A DNA stretch of 36,831 nt from RGIG2041 sp045578865 (GCA_045578865.1 JAZNLB010000028.1:1-36831); one strand, 5' to 3'. Positions 23,579 through 31,549 are shown, counted from the first letter of the stretch. The notes: generated from the letters alone by a model not told the origin. Made by a program: numbers and translations.

Positions 23579-24205
23579 ATGAAAGCAGAAACAAAAGTGG
23601 ATATGTATAAATTTGAAAAACAACTGCAAGCACGCGGTTACAAGGCGATTGCCGGTGTAGATGAAGCCGGGCGTGGCCCACTTGCGGGCAGTGTGTTTGC
23701 CGCGGCGGTAATTTTGCCTGAGAATGAAATTATTGAGGGCTTAAATGACTCGAAAAAACTGACAGAAAGGAAACGCGAAGCACTTTTTGATATGATTTGC
23801 GAAAAGGCGGTTGCGTACTGCGTTTGTGCAATAGACCACGAAGAAATAGACCGCATCAACATTTTAGAGGCGACTTTTAAGGCAATGAACGGAGCGGTGC
23901 GTGGACTTCGTGTGCCGGCAGACTTTGTGCTTATCGACGGAAATCGAATTCGAGGTATGGATGATATTGAACATCAGACGATCGTGAAAGGCGATGCGTT
24001 GTCGGCATCGGTGGCGGCGGCTTCCATTCTGGCAAAGGTCAGTCGTGATCGTGAAATGCTTCGGTTGGCAAAAATCTATCCGCAGTACGAATTTGAAAAG
24101 CATAAAGCGTACCCTACGCAACTACATAGAGATTTGATTGCAAAGTACGGGCCGAGTCCGATTCACAGAAAAACATTTCGCGGTGTGAAGGAGTTTGTAA
24201 AATGA
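23579..24205 (+). CDS. rnhB: Ribonuclease HII
   Basis: RNase HII removes RNA and single ribonucleotides from DNA-RNA hybrids. The 208-residue protein has the active-site IAGVDEAGRGPLAG (Asp-Glu pair), NDSKKLTERKRE, the DFVLIDGN motif and VKGDALSASVAAASILAKVSRDR. The start is ATG 23579 with AAGGAG 7 nt upstream; the long in-frame upstream extension lacks family similarity. The stop overlaps the yraN ATG (ATGA), the classic rnhB-yraN pair. Confidence 0.96.
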   Translation: MKAETKVDMYKFEKQLQARGYKAIAGVDEAGRGPLAGSVFAAAVILPENEIIEGLNDSKKLTERKREALFDMICEKAVAYCVCAIDHEEIDRINILEATFKAMNGAVRGLRVPADFVLIDGNRIRGMDDIEHQTIVKGDALSASVAAASILAKVSRDREMLRLAKIYPQYEFEKHKAYPTQLHRDLIAKYGPSPIHRKTFRGVKEFVK

Positions 24206-24585
24206 AAACTACACATGCGCTCGGTAAACTGTTTGAATCGGCAGCAAAAAAACATTTGGAAAGCAAGCATATGCGTTGCGTGGACAGAAATTACATCTGT
24301 CGTGGCGGGGAACTAGACTTGGTTTTGCGTGATGGAGACTATTGGGTGTTTGCTGAAGTGAAGGCCAGAAAAAGCACGAATTACGGCACGCCGGCGGAGT
24401 TTGTCAACCAAACCAAGCGGCGCAGGCTTTGCCTTGCGGCGCAGCGGTATATGCTCGAAAATTCGATTGTGAATGAGCCGTGTCGTTTTGATGTTGTGGA
24501 AATTACCTATACACCGGCTGCGGACGGCGGAGTGGAAAATATGAAAATAAATCACATAGCGGATGCCTTTTGGGCAGAAAAGTAA
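24202..24585 (+). CDS. yraN: UPF0102 (YraN) family nuclease-like protein
   Basis: The 127-residue protein has the endonuclease-like core of the family: LGKLFESAAKKHLESK, then NYICRGGELDLVLRDGDYWVFAEVKARKS, with the D/E-V-K catalytic pattern typical of restriction-endonuclease-like folds. The function is unproven; a role in DNA repair or transformation is suggested by family context. It overlaps rnhB by 4 bp and is followed 10 bp later by the SLH protein gene. Confidence 0.92.
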   Translation: MKTTHALGKLFESAAKKHLESKHMRCVDRNYICRGGELDLVLRDGDYWVFAEVKARKSTNYGTPAEFVNQTKRRRLCLAAQRYMLENSIVNEPCRFDVVEITYTPAADGGVENMKINHIADAFWAEK

Positions 24586-24595
24586 AGGAGAAACT

Positions 24596-25936
24596 ATGAA
24601 AAAGAAAATGATTGCAGTAATGATCGGTGTTTGCCTGCTTTTGGGCAATGTTGCACATGCGGTAAATTTTGCCGATGTGGGCGATGCACATGCATGGGCA
24701 AAATCGGAGATTGAAGCCTATGCCGAGCGTGGTATTTTAGTAGGGGACGGTACGGGTAATTTCTTGCCGGACGATCATGTTACCCGCGCAGAATTTGCAA
24801 AATTGCTTTGTTTGGTCTTTGATTTGCAAACAATAGGTGAAATCGGTTATACGGATGTACAAAAAGACAGTTGGAAATATGATTATATTGCAAAAACCGA
24901 TGCCTTTGTATATACGGATAACGGCGAAATTTACGCGCCGGATGCGGCGGCAACACGCGCGGAAATTGCCTATGCCATTGTCAATGCGGCAGGGTTTGCG
25001 AAAAAGGATGCTAATTTGCCGTTTGAGGATGCAGATGCGGTAATTTCAGATTTGAAAGCACAGGTAACGACCGCCTATGCATTGGGACTGTTAAAAGGCT
25101 ATCCCGACAACACATTCCGCCCGAATGATGCGATAACGCGCGCTGAAGTGGTCGTCTTATTGTCGCGCGCAGAGAAGTTACTTGCACAGATGCCGCAAGA
25201 GGAAGACAAGCCGGAGCAGGAGGAAAAACCGCTAGACAAAATTACAATCATGCCGCTGGACACGCTTTGTTTTGTGCAAGAGGTGCGTGAAATGTTGCAT
25301 CCGAAAACGCAGGAGCTTTGTTTGCGTATTAATGTGTATGTGAGTGGCGATAAATATTTGCGTGTATTGTATGTGAAACCGGATACGCCGATCTATGATA
25401 TTGACGGCACATTAACTGCTTTGTCGGAAGGCGATGTTTTTTGTATTGACAGCAATATAATCGGCGGTCTTCAGGAAATCCGAATTGTATTGCACATGGG
25501 CAAGGCGCCGCTTTTGGATAAACCAAACAGTACAGTAACGGCTTTTACGGACAAACTTGGTTTGCCGGGAAGTTGGGGGCTGCTTGAAGATAATAAAAAG
25601 CATGAGATATATCTCGGTTTTGTGGGCGAACTGCACTTTGACGGCGGACAGGCGCAGATAGATATTTATCCGGCGAACGGCACGAAGCGTTCGGGCGCTG
25701 CGCGCACATTGTATGTATCTGCCGACACAACTGTGCTGACATACACAACCAAAGCCAAGGCAAAAGAGCGTTATGGTTTTACGACGGCGGAAGAAATGGA
25801 ATTTTACGGACCGACGAAAAACAGCATGGGGGACATCATATGGGAGGATATATCGGATACGGAAAGTTATCAGTATGTGTTTGTGAAGACGAAAAATGAT
25901 GTCGTAACCGATTTGGTGCTCATTTCCAATCAGTGA
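24596..25936 (+). CDS. S-layer homology (SLH) domain surface protein
   Basis: The 446-residue exported protein has a signal peptide (residues 1-22, ending AHA). Three SLH domains follow (~24-73, 84-133, 142-193), each with a TRAE motif (63-66, 120-123, 181-184). SLH trimers bind secondary cell-wall polysaccharide, usually pyruvylated, so the protein is probably wall-attached. An acidic Pro-rich linker (~199-213) leads to a C-terminal region (~214-446) that I do not recognise. It is beta-rich, with repeated short patterns around Asp-Gly and Tyr-Val-Ser-Ala-Asp. AAAGGAG is ~5 nt before the ATG. Only one base separates it from the radical SAM gene. Confidence 0.9.
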   Translation: MKKKMIAVMIGVCLLLGNVAHAVNFADVGDAHAWAKSEIEAYAERGILVGDGTGNFLPDDHVTRAEFAKLLCLVFDLQTIGEIGYTDVQKDSWKYDYIAKTDAFVYTDNGEIYAPDAAATRAEIAYAIVNAAGFAKKDANLPFEDADAVISDLKAQVTTAYALGLLKGYPDNTFRPNDAITRAEVVVLLSRAEKLLAQMPQEEDKPEQEEKPLDKITIMPLDTLCFVQEVREMLHPKTQELCLRINVYVSGDKYLRVLYVKPDTPIYDIDGTLTALSEGDVFCIDSNIIGGLQEIRIVLHMGKAPLLDKPNSTVTAFTDKLGLPGSWGLLEDNKKHEIYLGFVGELHFDGGQAQIDIYPANGTKRSGAARTLYVSADTTVLTYTTKAKAKERYGFTTAEEMEFYGPTKNSMGDIIWEDISDTESYQYVFVKTKNDVVTDLVLISNQ

Positions 25937-25937
25937 T

Positions 25938-26825
25938 ATGATAAATAAGTGTAATATGTGTCCTCGCAGTTGCGGTGCAGACAGAGAAAACGGACAAATA
26001 GGCTATTGTGGCGTGCCGACCGGTTTTAAGGTGGCGCGCGCGGCGGTGCATTTATGGGAAGAGCCTTGTATTTCGGGCGCAAATGGTTCCGGTACGGTGT
26101 TCTTTTCTGGGTGCAATCTTGGTTGTTGCTACTGCCAGAATGCGACAATTTCGCGCGGGCAGAGCGGCAGGGAAATTTCGCCGCAGCGCCTTGTCGAAAT
26201 CTTTTTTGAACTCAAAGAAAACGGAGCGCACAATATCAATCTGGTTACGCCAACGCATTATGCACTGCAACTTGTGCCGGTTTTGCAGAAGGCAAAATCA
26301 AACGGAATCGGTTTGCCGATTGTTTATAACTGCGGCGGATACGAAAACGTGGAAACATTAAAGCAGTTAGATGGATTGGTGGATATTTATATGCCGGACT
26401 TTAAATACCGCAGTAACCTTTTGGCGCAGCGCTACTCCAAAGCGGCAGATTATTTTGCGGTTGCAAAAGCGGCACTTGCGGAAATGGTACGGCAACGCGG
26501 AAAATGCATTTTTGATGCGAAAGGTCTGATGCAAAGCGGCGTGTTGGTGCGGCATATGGTTTTGCCCGATGCCGGCGCAGATGCAAAGAAAATTTTAGCA
26601 TATCTATATCAAACTTACGGCGATGAAATATACATCAGCATCATGAGTCAGTACACGCCCGTTGGCACGCAAAAGTATGCGGCGCTTACCCGAAAAGTGT
26701 CAGAGGAAGAATACGAGTCTGTTTTGGATTATGCAAGATGTTTGGGCATTGAAAATGCCTTTGTGCAGGACGGGGAAGCGGCTGAGGAAAGTTTTATCCC
26801 GCAATTTGACAATATGGGTGTATAA
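25938..26825 (+). CDS. Radical SAM protein, PflX-like
   Basis: The 295-residue protein has the radical SAM cluster motif CX3CX2C (CNLGCCYC, ~residues 58-65) after an N-terminal cysteine-rich stretch (CNMCPRSCGADRENGQIGYC) typical of the PflX-type group related to pyruvate-formate-lyase activases. No glycyl radical enzyme is nearby, so its substrate is unknown. The start is one base after the SLH gene's TGA, with no ribosome binding site of its own, implying translational coupling. It ends in a perfect bidirectional terminator. Confidence 0.85.
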   Translation: MINKCNMCPRSCGADRENGQIGYCGVPTGFKVARAAVHLWEEPCISGANGSGTVFFSGCNLGCCYCQNATISRGQSGREISPQRLVEIFFELKENGAHNINLVTPTHYALQLVPVLQKAKSNGIGLPIVYNCGGYENVETLKQLDGLVDIYMPDFKYRSNLLAQRYSKAADYFAVAKAALAEMVRQRGKCIFDAKGLMQSGVLVRHMVLPDAGADAKKILAYLYQTYGDEIYISIMSQYTPVGTQKYAALTRKVSEEEYESVLDYARCLGIENAFVQDGEAAEESFIPQFDNMGV

Positions 26826-26861
26826 AAGAGCCTGAATACTCGATGGAGTATTCAGGCTCTT
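26826..26861. terminator. Bidirectional terminator between convergent genes
   Basis: A perfect 16-bp stem (26826-26841 with 26846-26861) with loop GATG starts at the end of the radical SAM gene and ends two bases from the tcdA stop codon. Confidence 0.88.
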
Positions 26862-26862
26862 A

Positions 26863-27579
26863 TTATTTTATCAAATCTTTAATGACCTCGCCTGCTAAAA
26901 TCAAACCTGCCACAGAGGGAACGAACGACACGCTACCGGGTGCTTGTCGTTTTTGCGGTGCAAGGGTTTTGTCGTCTTCCATAGCAAGTGGTGTTATTGG
27001 CGGCTCGGTGGAAAAAACAACTTTAAGTTTCCGTATGCCGCGCGCTTTCAGTTCGCGGCGCATCACTTTTGCAAGCGGACACATGGTGGTTTTATAAATA
27101 TCTGTCACGCGAAAAGCGGTCGGGTCTAATTTGTTGCCGGCGCCCATACAACTGATGATGGATACATTTTGAGCGTTTGCACCAACGGCGAGCAGTAACT
27201 TTGCGCTGACCATATCTACGGCATCGATAATGTAATCGTAATCGGTCAGCGGATAGTTTTCTGCGTTTTCTTCGGTGTAGAAAACATTGTGTGCGTGCAC
27301 CTGCGTTTGCGGACAAATGTCTGCAATACGCGCTTTCATCACTTCGGCTTTATGCAAGCCGACGGTGCTGTGCAAAGCGATGAGTTGGCGGTTGATGTTA
27401 CTTTCAGAAACAACATCGCCGTCAAACAAATCGATAGTACCAACGCCTGCGCGCGCCAATGCCTCTGCGGCATGTCCGCCGACGCCACCGATGCCGAATA
27501 TGGCCACGCGGCTGTTTTTTAATTTTGCAACACCGTTTTCGCCAAGCAGCATAGCGGTGCGGATGTCCTGTTTTTGCAT
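26863..27579 (-). CDS. tcdA: tRNA threonylcarbamoyladenosine dehydratase
   Basis: TcdA (CsdL-like, ThiF/E1 superfamily) uses ATP to cyclise t6A to ct6A at position 37 of ANN-reading tRNAs. The 238-residue protein has VAIFGIGGVGGHAAEALARAGVG (nucleotide-binding GxGGxG), DGDVVSESNINRQ, the Asp-containing YIIDAVDMVSAK and the C-terminal TEPP...GSVSFVPSVAGLILAGEVIKDL. ATG 27579 is chosen because AGGTG lies 6 nt upstream; the longer in-frame extension overlaps the structured leader. It is preceded by an unusual ~165-nt folded leader. Confidence 0.92.
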   Translation of the reverse strand: MQKQDIRTAMLLGENGVAKLKNSRVAIFGIGGVGGHAAEALARAGVGTIDLFDGDVVSESNINRQLIALHSTVGLHKAEVMKARIADICPQTQVHAHNVFYTEENAENYPLTDYDYIIDAVDMVSAKLLLAVGANAQNVSIISCMGAGNKLDPTAFRVTDIYKTTMCPLAKVMRRELKARGIRKLKVVFSTEPPITPLAMEDDKTLAPQKRQAPGSVSFVPSVAGLILAGEVIKDLIK

Positions 27580-27744
27580 TATTATCACCTGTTTAAGCCG
27601 AGGGGCGAACCCCTTAGGCCCTATACTTGTTAAATTACCGTCCTTTGGCATTATCGTTCTCGCAAGGCTCGCGCCTTGTAAGGATGACAAACCACAAACA
27701 TACGCAAAGACACCCTTTCAGGCGGGTCCGTATGCGTGTGTTAT
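27580..27744 (-). ncRNA. Structured leader RNA of tcdA (candidate cis-regulatory RNA)
   Basis: Reading the minus strand there are three stems. A 5' hairpin is closed by CACA and CATACG pairs (27693-27704 with 27729-27740). A perfect CAAGGC-GCGA-GCCTTG hairpin with a GNRA tetraloop (27663-27678) sits inside an outer AAGGA/TCCTT stem (27680-27684 with 27641-27645). An AGGGG-TTCG-CCCCT hairpin (27601-27614), extendable by GCC/GGC, ends ~25 bases before the ATG. No known riboswitch class was recognised. With the tandem promoters at 27804-27980 on the other strand, this makes up the longest gene-free stretch of the window (27580-28048). Confidence 0.5.
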
Positions 27745-27750
27745 GGTTAC

Positions 27751-27759
27751 AGTTTAGCA
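27751..27759 (-). promoter_or_regulatory. Candidate extended -10 promoter for tcdA
   Basis: On the minus strand TGC precedes TAAACT (27751-27756), with a poor -35 (TTTTCA at 17 bp). It would start the transcript near 27744 and include the whole folded leader. Confidence 0.4.
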
Positions 27760-27803
27760 TAAAAAAATGTCGATGAAAAGAGTTTTTTTGCGATGTATAT
27801 GTT

Positions 27804-27832
27804 TTGACTCCGGTCGAAGCGTGTGATACACT
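27804..27832 (+). promoter_or_regulatory. Distal promoter of the glycan cluster (P1)
   Basis: TTGACT (27804-27809), 17-bp spacer and TACACT (27827-27832). It would start near 27839 and give a ~210-nt leader before the first glycan gene. Confidence 0.55.
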
Positions 27833-27849
27833 ATTTGAGGTGTTTATTT

Positions 27850-27912
27850 ATGCATTTGTCATTTTCGGAATGCATCGCTTTCCAAAGTTTGCACAGCTTT
27901 GGGACAAAATGA
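27850..27912 (+). CDS. Possible 20-residue leader peptide
   Basis: A 20-codon frame (MHLSFSEC...FGTK) begins 7 nt after GAGGTG (27837-27842) and ends with TGA inside the right arm of the long inverted repeat. The transcription start expected from P1 falls within that Shine-Dalgarno, which weakens the case. Its codons span the stem-loop, so if translated, ribosome position would affect the fold. Confidence 0.2.
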   Translation: MHLSFSECIAFQSLHSFGTK

Positions 27913-27916
27913 CAAA
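27855..27916 (+). promoter_or_regulatory. Long inverted repeat in the glycan-cluster leader
   Basis: TTTGTCATTTT (27855-27865) pairs perfectly with AAAATGACAAA (27906-27916). An inner stem CCAAAG/CTTTGG (27882-27887 with 27897-27902) lies within. It sits between P1 and P2, so only P1 transcripts would carry it as RNA. No U run follows, so it is not a standard terminator. Confidence 0.5.
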
Positions 27917-27951
27917 AAGTATCATTTTTGCAAAGAAAATTTGTATAAAAG

Positions 27952-27980
27952 TTGACAAATGTTTGAAAAAACTATATACT
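27952..27980 (+). promoter_or_regulatory. Proximal promoter of the glycan cluster (P2)
   Basis: Perfect TTGACA (27952-27957), 17-bp spacer and TATACT (27975-27980), ~70 bases before the first glycan gene. Confidence 0.8.
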
Positions 27981-28048
27981 ATTAAATAAATGGATTTTTT
28001 AATTTAGCTGTATGTGCGAGGGAATTTAATTTGGAGGAGAGTGGCTGA

Positions 28049-28669
28049 ATGTACCGTCATTTTTTTAAGCGCTTTCTGGATATCGTTTTGTCCTTGATAG
28101 CGCTTCTTGTTGCGTCTGTATTTATGTTGTTGGCAGCGATTGCCGTTAAATTAGACTCGCCCGGACCTGTCATTTTCAAACAGCAGAGACTCGGCAAAAA
28201 CGGTCGTGTATTTTGGATGTACAAGTTCCGCTCCATGTGTGTGGGCGCGGAAAAGACGGGCAGCGGCGTATATTCCGGAAAAGGTGATGCGCGCGTAACC
28301 AAGGTTGGAAAGATTTTGCGTGCAACGAGCATAGACGAATTGCCGCAGTTACTTAACATCTTAAAGGGCGATATGAGTATTGTTGGTCCAAGACCGCCGC
28401 TTACATATCATCCGTGGCCGTTGGAGGAGTACACCGAGGAGCAAAAGCGTATGTTTGAACTTCGGCCGGGTGTTACAGGATGGGCGCAGACACATGGCCG
28501 TAAAGATGTAGAGTGGAACAAGAGAATTGAACTAAATGTTTGGTATGTGGATAATGTCTCCTTGTGGCTGGATATCAAAATTTTGTTTTTAACCGTATTT
28601 AAGGTGCTTTCCAATGCAGATAATGAAAACAAAGGTGAGACTTTGGTAAAAGAACCGGTTGAGAAATAA
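28049..28669 (+). CDS. Undecaprenyl-phosphate sugar-1-phosphate transferase
   Basis: This small membrane phosphoglycosyl transferase starts glycan assembly by placing a sugar-1-phosphate from a UDP-sugar on undecaprenyl phosphate. The 206-residue protein has one N-terminal membrane helix (KRFLDIVLSLIALLVASVFML), PVIFKQQRLGKNGRVFWMYKFRSM, the catalytic-region SIDELPQLLNILKGDMSIVGPRPPL, and GVTGWAQTHGRKD. It corresponds to the PglC/WecP-like catalytic core without the large N-terminal WcaJ-type domain. The sugar is likely an N-acetylated one, given the neighbours; this is an inference. GGAGGAG precedes the ATG and promoter P2 lies just upstream. Confidence 0.93.
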   Translation: MYRHFFKRFLDIVLSLIALLVASVFMLLAAIAVKLDSPGPVIFKQQRLGKNGRVFWMYKFRSMCVGAEKTGSGVYSGKGDARVTKVGKILRATSIDELPQLLNILKGDMSIVGPRPPLTYHPWPLEEYTEEQKRMFELRPGVTGWAQTHGRKDVEWNKRIELNVWYVDNVSLWLDIKILFLTVFKVLSNADNENKGETLVKEPVEK

Positions 28670-28681
28670 GAGGAAAACAAT

Positions 28682-29530
28682 ATGGCATTAAAACTGATGT
28701 ACATAACCAATCGTCCCGAAATTGCGCGAATTGTAGAGCGTGCGGGTGTAGACCGTGTTTTTGTGGATATGGAATACATCGGCAAAGACATTCGTCAGGG
28801 CGGTATGGATACGGTGCAATCGCATCATACGATAAAGGATATTGAAAAGATTAAGCAGGCGGTAAATAAGGCGCAGGTTATGGTGCGTGTCAATCCGATA
28901 CACGAAAAAAGCGATGCCTATACCTCCTCGAAAGAAGAAATTGATGCAGCGATTGCCGCAGGTGCGGATATTTTGATGTTGCCGTATTTTAAAACGGTAA
29001 ATGAAGTACAAACTTTCGTGGATTTGGTTGGCGGAAGAGTGCGGACACTTCCGCTGGTGGAAACGCCAGAGGCGGCTGCGTGCATAAATGAGATTGTGTC
29101 TGTAGACGGAATTGATGAAATTTATGTCGGATTAAACGATTTGAGCTTGGGCTACGGCAAGAAATTTATGTTTGAACTTTTAGCGGACGGCACGGTTGAG
29201 AAATTGGCTCAAACATTTAAGGCAAAAGGGTTGCCGTTCGGTTTTGGCGGCATTGCTGCAGTCGGTCAGGGGATGCTTCCGGGTGAGTGTGTGATTGCCG
29301 AGCATTATCGATTGGGTTCGACTTGTGCAATTCTTTCGCGCAGTTTTTGCGATGTGAATAAAATTGAGGATTTAACAGAGATTGAACGCATATTTGAGTG
29401 CGGATTAAAGGATATTCGGGCTTTTGAACAAAAGTGCGTTCAAGGCGATGTGGATTATTTTGAAAACAAAAAACGCGTAGTTGATATTGTAGCGCAGATT
29501 AGTGCAAAAATTGCTGGGAGAAACATATGA
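28682..29530 (+). CDS. HpcH/HpaI-family aldolase
   Basis: The 282-residue protein fits the class II pyruvate-dependent aldolase family (HpcH/HpaI, citrate-lyase-beta-like), which cleaves or forms a 2-keto acid from pyruvate-type and aldehyde substrates. Visible residues include Arg69 in VMVRVNP, Glu127 in LPLVETPEA (metal ligand) and Asp153 in VGLNDLSLG (metal ligand). It lies within the glycan operon, 12 bp after the phosphoglycosyl transferase, and overlaps the next gene, a 2-hydroxyacid dehydrogenase, by 4 bp. The pair probably acts on one metabolite. Catabolic context genes typical of HpaI are absent, so a biosynthetic role in a glycan decoration is inferred. Confidence 0.82.
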   Translation: MALKLMYITNRPEIARIVERAGVDRVFVDMEYIGKDIRQGGMDTVQSHHTIKDIEKIKQAVNKAQVMVRVNPIHEKSDAYTSSKEEIDAAIAAGADILMLPYFKTVNEVQTFVDLVGGRVRTLPLVETPEAAACINEIVSVDGIDEIYVGLNDLSLGYGKKFMFELLADGTVEKLAQTFKAKGLPFGFGGIAAVGQGMLPGECVIAEHYRLGSTCAILSRSFCDVNKIEDLTEIERIFECGLKDIRAFEQKCVQGDVDYFENKKRVVDIVAQISAKIAGRNI

Positions 29531-30432
29531 ATTTACTTGTAACGGGTGCATGGCAAAACGCAAAAGAGTATATTTCTGACCTTGAAAAAGAGCATAATGT
29601 TGTATTTATGCAACAAGAAAAAGATGCGCTTGGGTGTGATGCAGATTGGGTAGAGGGCGTTGTTTGCAACGGATTGTTTTTGCACCATGCGATTGAGCAG
29701 TTTTCAAATTTGAAATACATACAACTGACGAGTGCGGGTTTTGACCGTGTGCCGATGGAATATGTGCAGAAACATGGCATACGGATATGTAATGCCCGTG
29801 GCGTGTACAGTGTGCCAATGGCGGAATTTGCCATAAGCGGTGTTTTGGCGCTGTATAAGCAACAACGCTTCTTTTTTGAAAAACAAAAAGAGTGTGTTTG
29901 GGAAAAACACAGAGGCCTTTTGCAGCTAGCCGGAAAAACGGTTTTGATTGTCGGCTGCGGCAGTGTGGGACAAGCCTGTGCAAAGCGGTTTTCTGCGTTT
30001 GACTGCACGGTGCTTGGTGCCGATGTGGTGACAGATAAAAAAGCATACTTCGATAATATTTATCCAATGTCGGCATTGTATGATGCACTTGCGTTGGCAG
30101 ATGTTGTTGTATTGACGCTTCCGCTGATGCCGGAAACGGCGCATCTAATGAATGTGCAGGCGTTTGACGCAATGAAGGAGGGAAGTGTGCTTGTCAACAT
30201 TGCGCGCGGCGGCGTGGTGGATACGCAGGCGCTTGTGTCTGCAATGCAAGAAAAACTTTCCGGCGCGGTTCTGGATGTATTTGAAGAAGAACCGCTTGGT
30301 GCGGACAGCCCGCTCTGGGCAATGGAAAATGTAATTGTAACACCGCATAACAGTTTTGTCAGCGATGGCAATGCACAAAGACTGGCGGATGTGATATTGA
30401 AGAATTTGCACGATTTGGAGAGTGTATTATGA
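29527..30432 (+). CDS. D-2-hydroxyacid dehydrogenase (NAD-binding)
   Basis: This enzyme interconverts a 2-keto acid and its D-hydroxy acid with NAD(P)H. The 301-residue protein has the Rossmann motif VGCGSVGQACAKRF (~residue 140), catalytic Arg227 (NIARGGVVD), the DVFEEEP glutamates (~253-255) and His274 (TPHNSF). It overlaps the aldolase gene upstream and the glycosyltransferase gene downstream by 4 bp each, so it is firmly part of the glycan operon. A simple reading is that the aldolase makes a keto acid which this enzyme reduces; the substrate is unknown. Confidence 0.87.
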   Translation: MNLLVTGAWQNAKEYISDLEKEHNVVFMQQEKDALGCDADWVEGVVCNGLFLHHAIEQFSNLKYIQLTSAGFDRVPMEYVQKHGIRICNARGVYSVPMAEFAISGVLALYKQQRFFFEKQKECVWEKHRGLLQLAGKTVLIVGCGSVGQACAKRFSAFDCTVLGADVVTDKKAYFDNIYPMSALYDALALADVVVLTLPLMPETAHLMNVQAFDAMKEGSVLVNIARGGVVDTQALVSAMQEKLSGAVLDVFEEEPLGADSPLWAMENVIVTPHNSFVSDGNAQRLADVILKNLHDLESVL

Positions 30433-31532
30433 AGATTGTGGTAGTGTCGCCGAAAAACAGGACCGTATATAATTTTCGCGGCGATTTGATTTTAGAAATC
30501 ATTGCGCGCGGGCATGAGGTTATCGTAACGGGGCCTGACCAAACGGATGTCGAGAAAATAAAGGCGCTCGGTGCAACTTTTGTAGAAATCCCCATGAAGA
30601 AAAACGGCTTAAATCCGATTCAGGATTTACAATATCAAACTGCACTTTTTAAATTGTTTAAAAAAGAAAAACCCGATGTGGTATTTGCCTATACAAGTAA
30701 ACCTGTAATTTATGGTTCGATTGCCGCCAAGAGAGCCGGCGTTGGTCATATTGTGCCGATGGTAACGGGTGCAGGCTATGCTTTTACGGCGCAGACAGCA
30801 AAAGCAAAACTGATAAAAGCGGTAATGTCCTTTTTATACAGAAATGCTTTTTCGTGTGCAAATACCGTTATTTTTCAAAACAATGATGATTTGCAGGAAT
30901 TTACGCAAGGCAAGTTGGTTTGCAAACACAAATGCCATGTGGTTAATGGCTCCGGCGTAAATATGGAAAAGTTTTCAGTTACGCCGTATCCGGAGCAACT
31001 TACCTTTTTTATGCTTTCCCGTGTGATGTATTCCAAGGGTATTCGAGAGTATCTGGAGGCGTGCACACTCCTGAAAGAGAAATATCCGCAGGTGCGATGT
31101 ATGCTGCTCGGCGCTTGTGAGGGCATTCAGGATTCAATACAAAAAGAGGATTTACAAGCGTACATAGACAAAGGTATTATAGAACACTTTGGCGAAACAG
31201 ACCGAGTTGCAGACTATTATGCACAGTGCTCGGTGTATGTGCTTCCATCATACAGAGAGGGAACGCCGCGTACGGTATTGGAGGCAATGTCTATGGCGCG
31301 TGCAGTAGTTACAACGGATGCGCCGGGTTGCCGAGAAACCGTAGTGGACAACAAGACGGGCTTTATGGTACCGGTTAAGAACGGTAAGGCCGTTTTTGAA
31401 AAGATGGAGCAGTTTGTTTTGCATCCGGAACTTGTAGAGCAAATGGGTAAGGCAAGTTACGAATATTGCAAGGAAAAATTTGATGTAAAGAAAGTTAATG
31501 AAGATATGCTTAAGCATTTAAACATAGTTTGA
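30429..31532 (+). CDS. Glycosyltransferase family 4
   Basis: This is a GT-B fold retaining glycosyltransferase. The 367-residue protein has an N-terminal acceptor domain (KIVVVSPKNRTVYNFRGDLI, VTGAGYAF) and the C-terminal donor domain with FMLSRVMYSKGIREYLEA, and YVLPSYREGTPRTVLEAMSMARAVVTTDAPGCRETV carrying the EX7E pair. It resembles PglA/CapM-type enzymes that add the second sugar, often a GalNAc-type residue, to the lipid-linked first sugar. It is likely cytoplasmic at the membrane. It overlaps the preceding gene by 4 bp. Confidence 0.92.
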   Translation: MKIVVVSPKNRTVYNFRGDLILEIIARGHEVIVTGPDQTDVEKIKALGATFVEIPMKKNGLNPIQDLQYQTALFKLFKKEKPDVVFAYTSKPVIYGSIAAKRAGVGHIVPMVTGAGYAFTAQTAKAKLIKAVMSFLYRNAFSCANTVIFQNNDDLQEFTQGKLVCKHKCHVVNGSGVNMEKFSVTPYPEQLTFFMLSRVMYSKGIREYLEACTLLKEKYPQVRCMLLGACEGIQDSIQKEDLQAYIDKGIIEHFGETDRVADYYAQCSVYVLPSYREGTPRTVLEAMSMARAVVTTDAPGCRETVVDNKTGFMVPVKNGKAVFEKMEQFVLHPELVEQMGKASYEYCKEKFDVKKVNEDMLKHLNIV

Positions 31533-31549
31533 GATTAGGGGTGTCGGAA

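Noticed and set aside
27580..27744. 6S RNA identity for the tcdA leader
   Set aside because: In Bacillus subtilis, as I recall, a 6S gene lies near the tcdA orthologue, but the fold here is three separate hairpins rather than one long bulged rod, and no terminator follows.
27804..27989. 61-codon open frame (start ATG-less, MTPVEAC...) in the glycan leader
   Set aside because: It begins inside the -35 of P1, has no ribosome binding site and no recognisable protein character; it also runs through P2.
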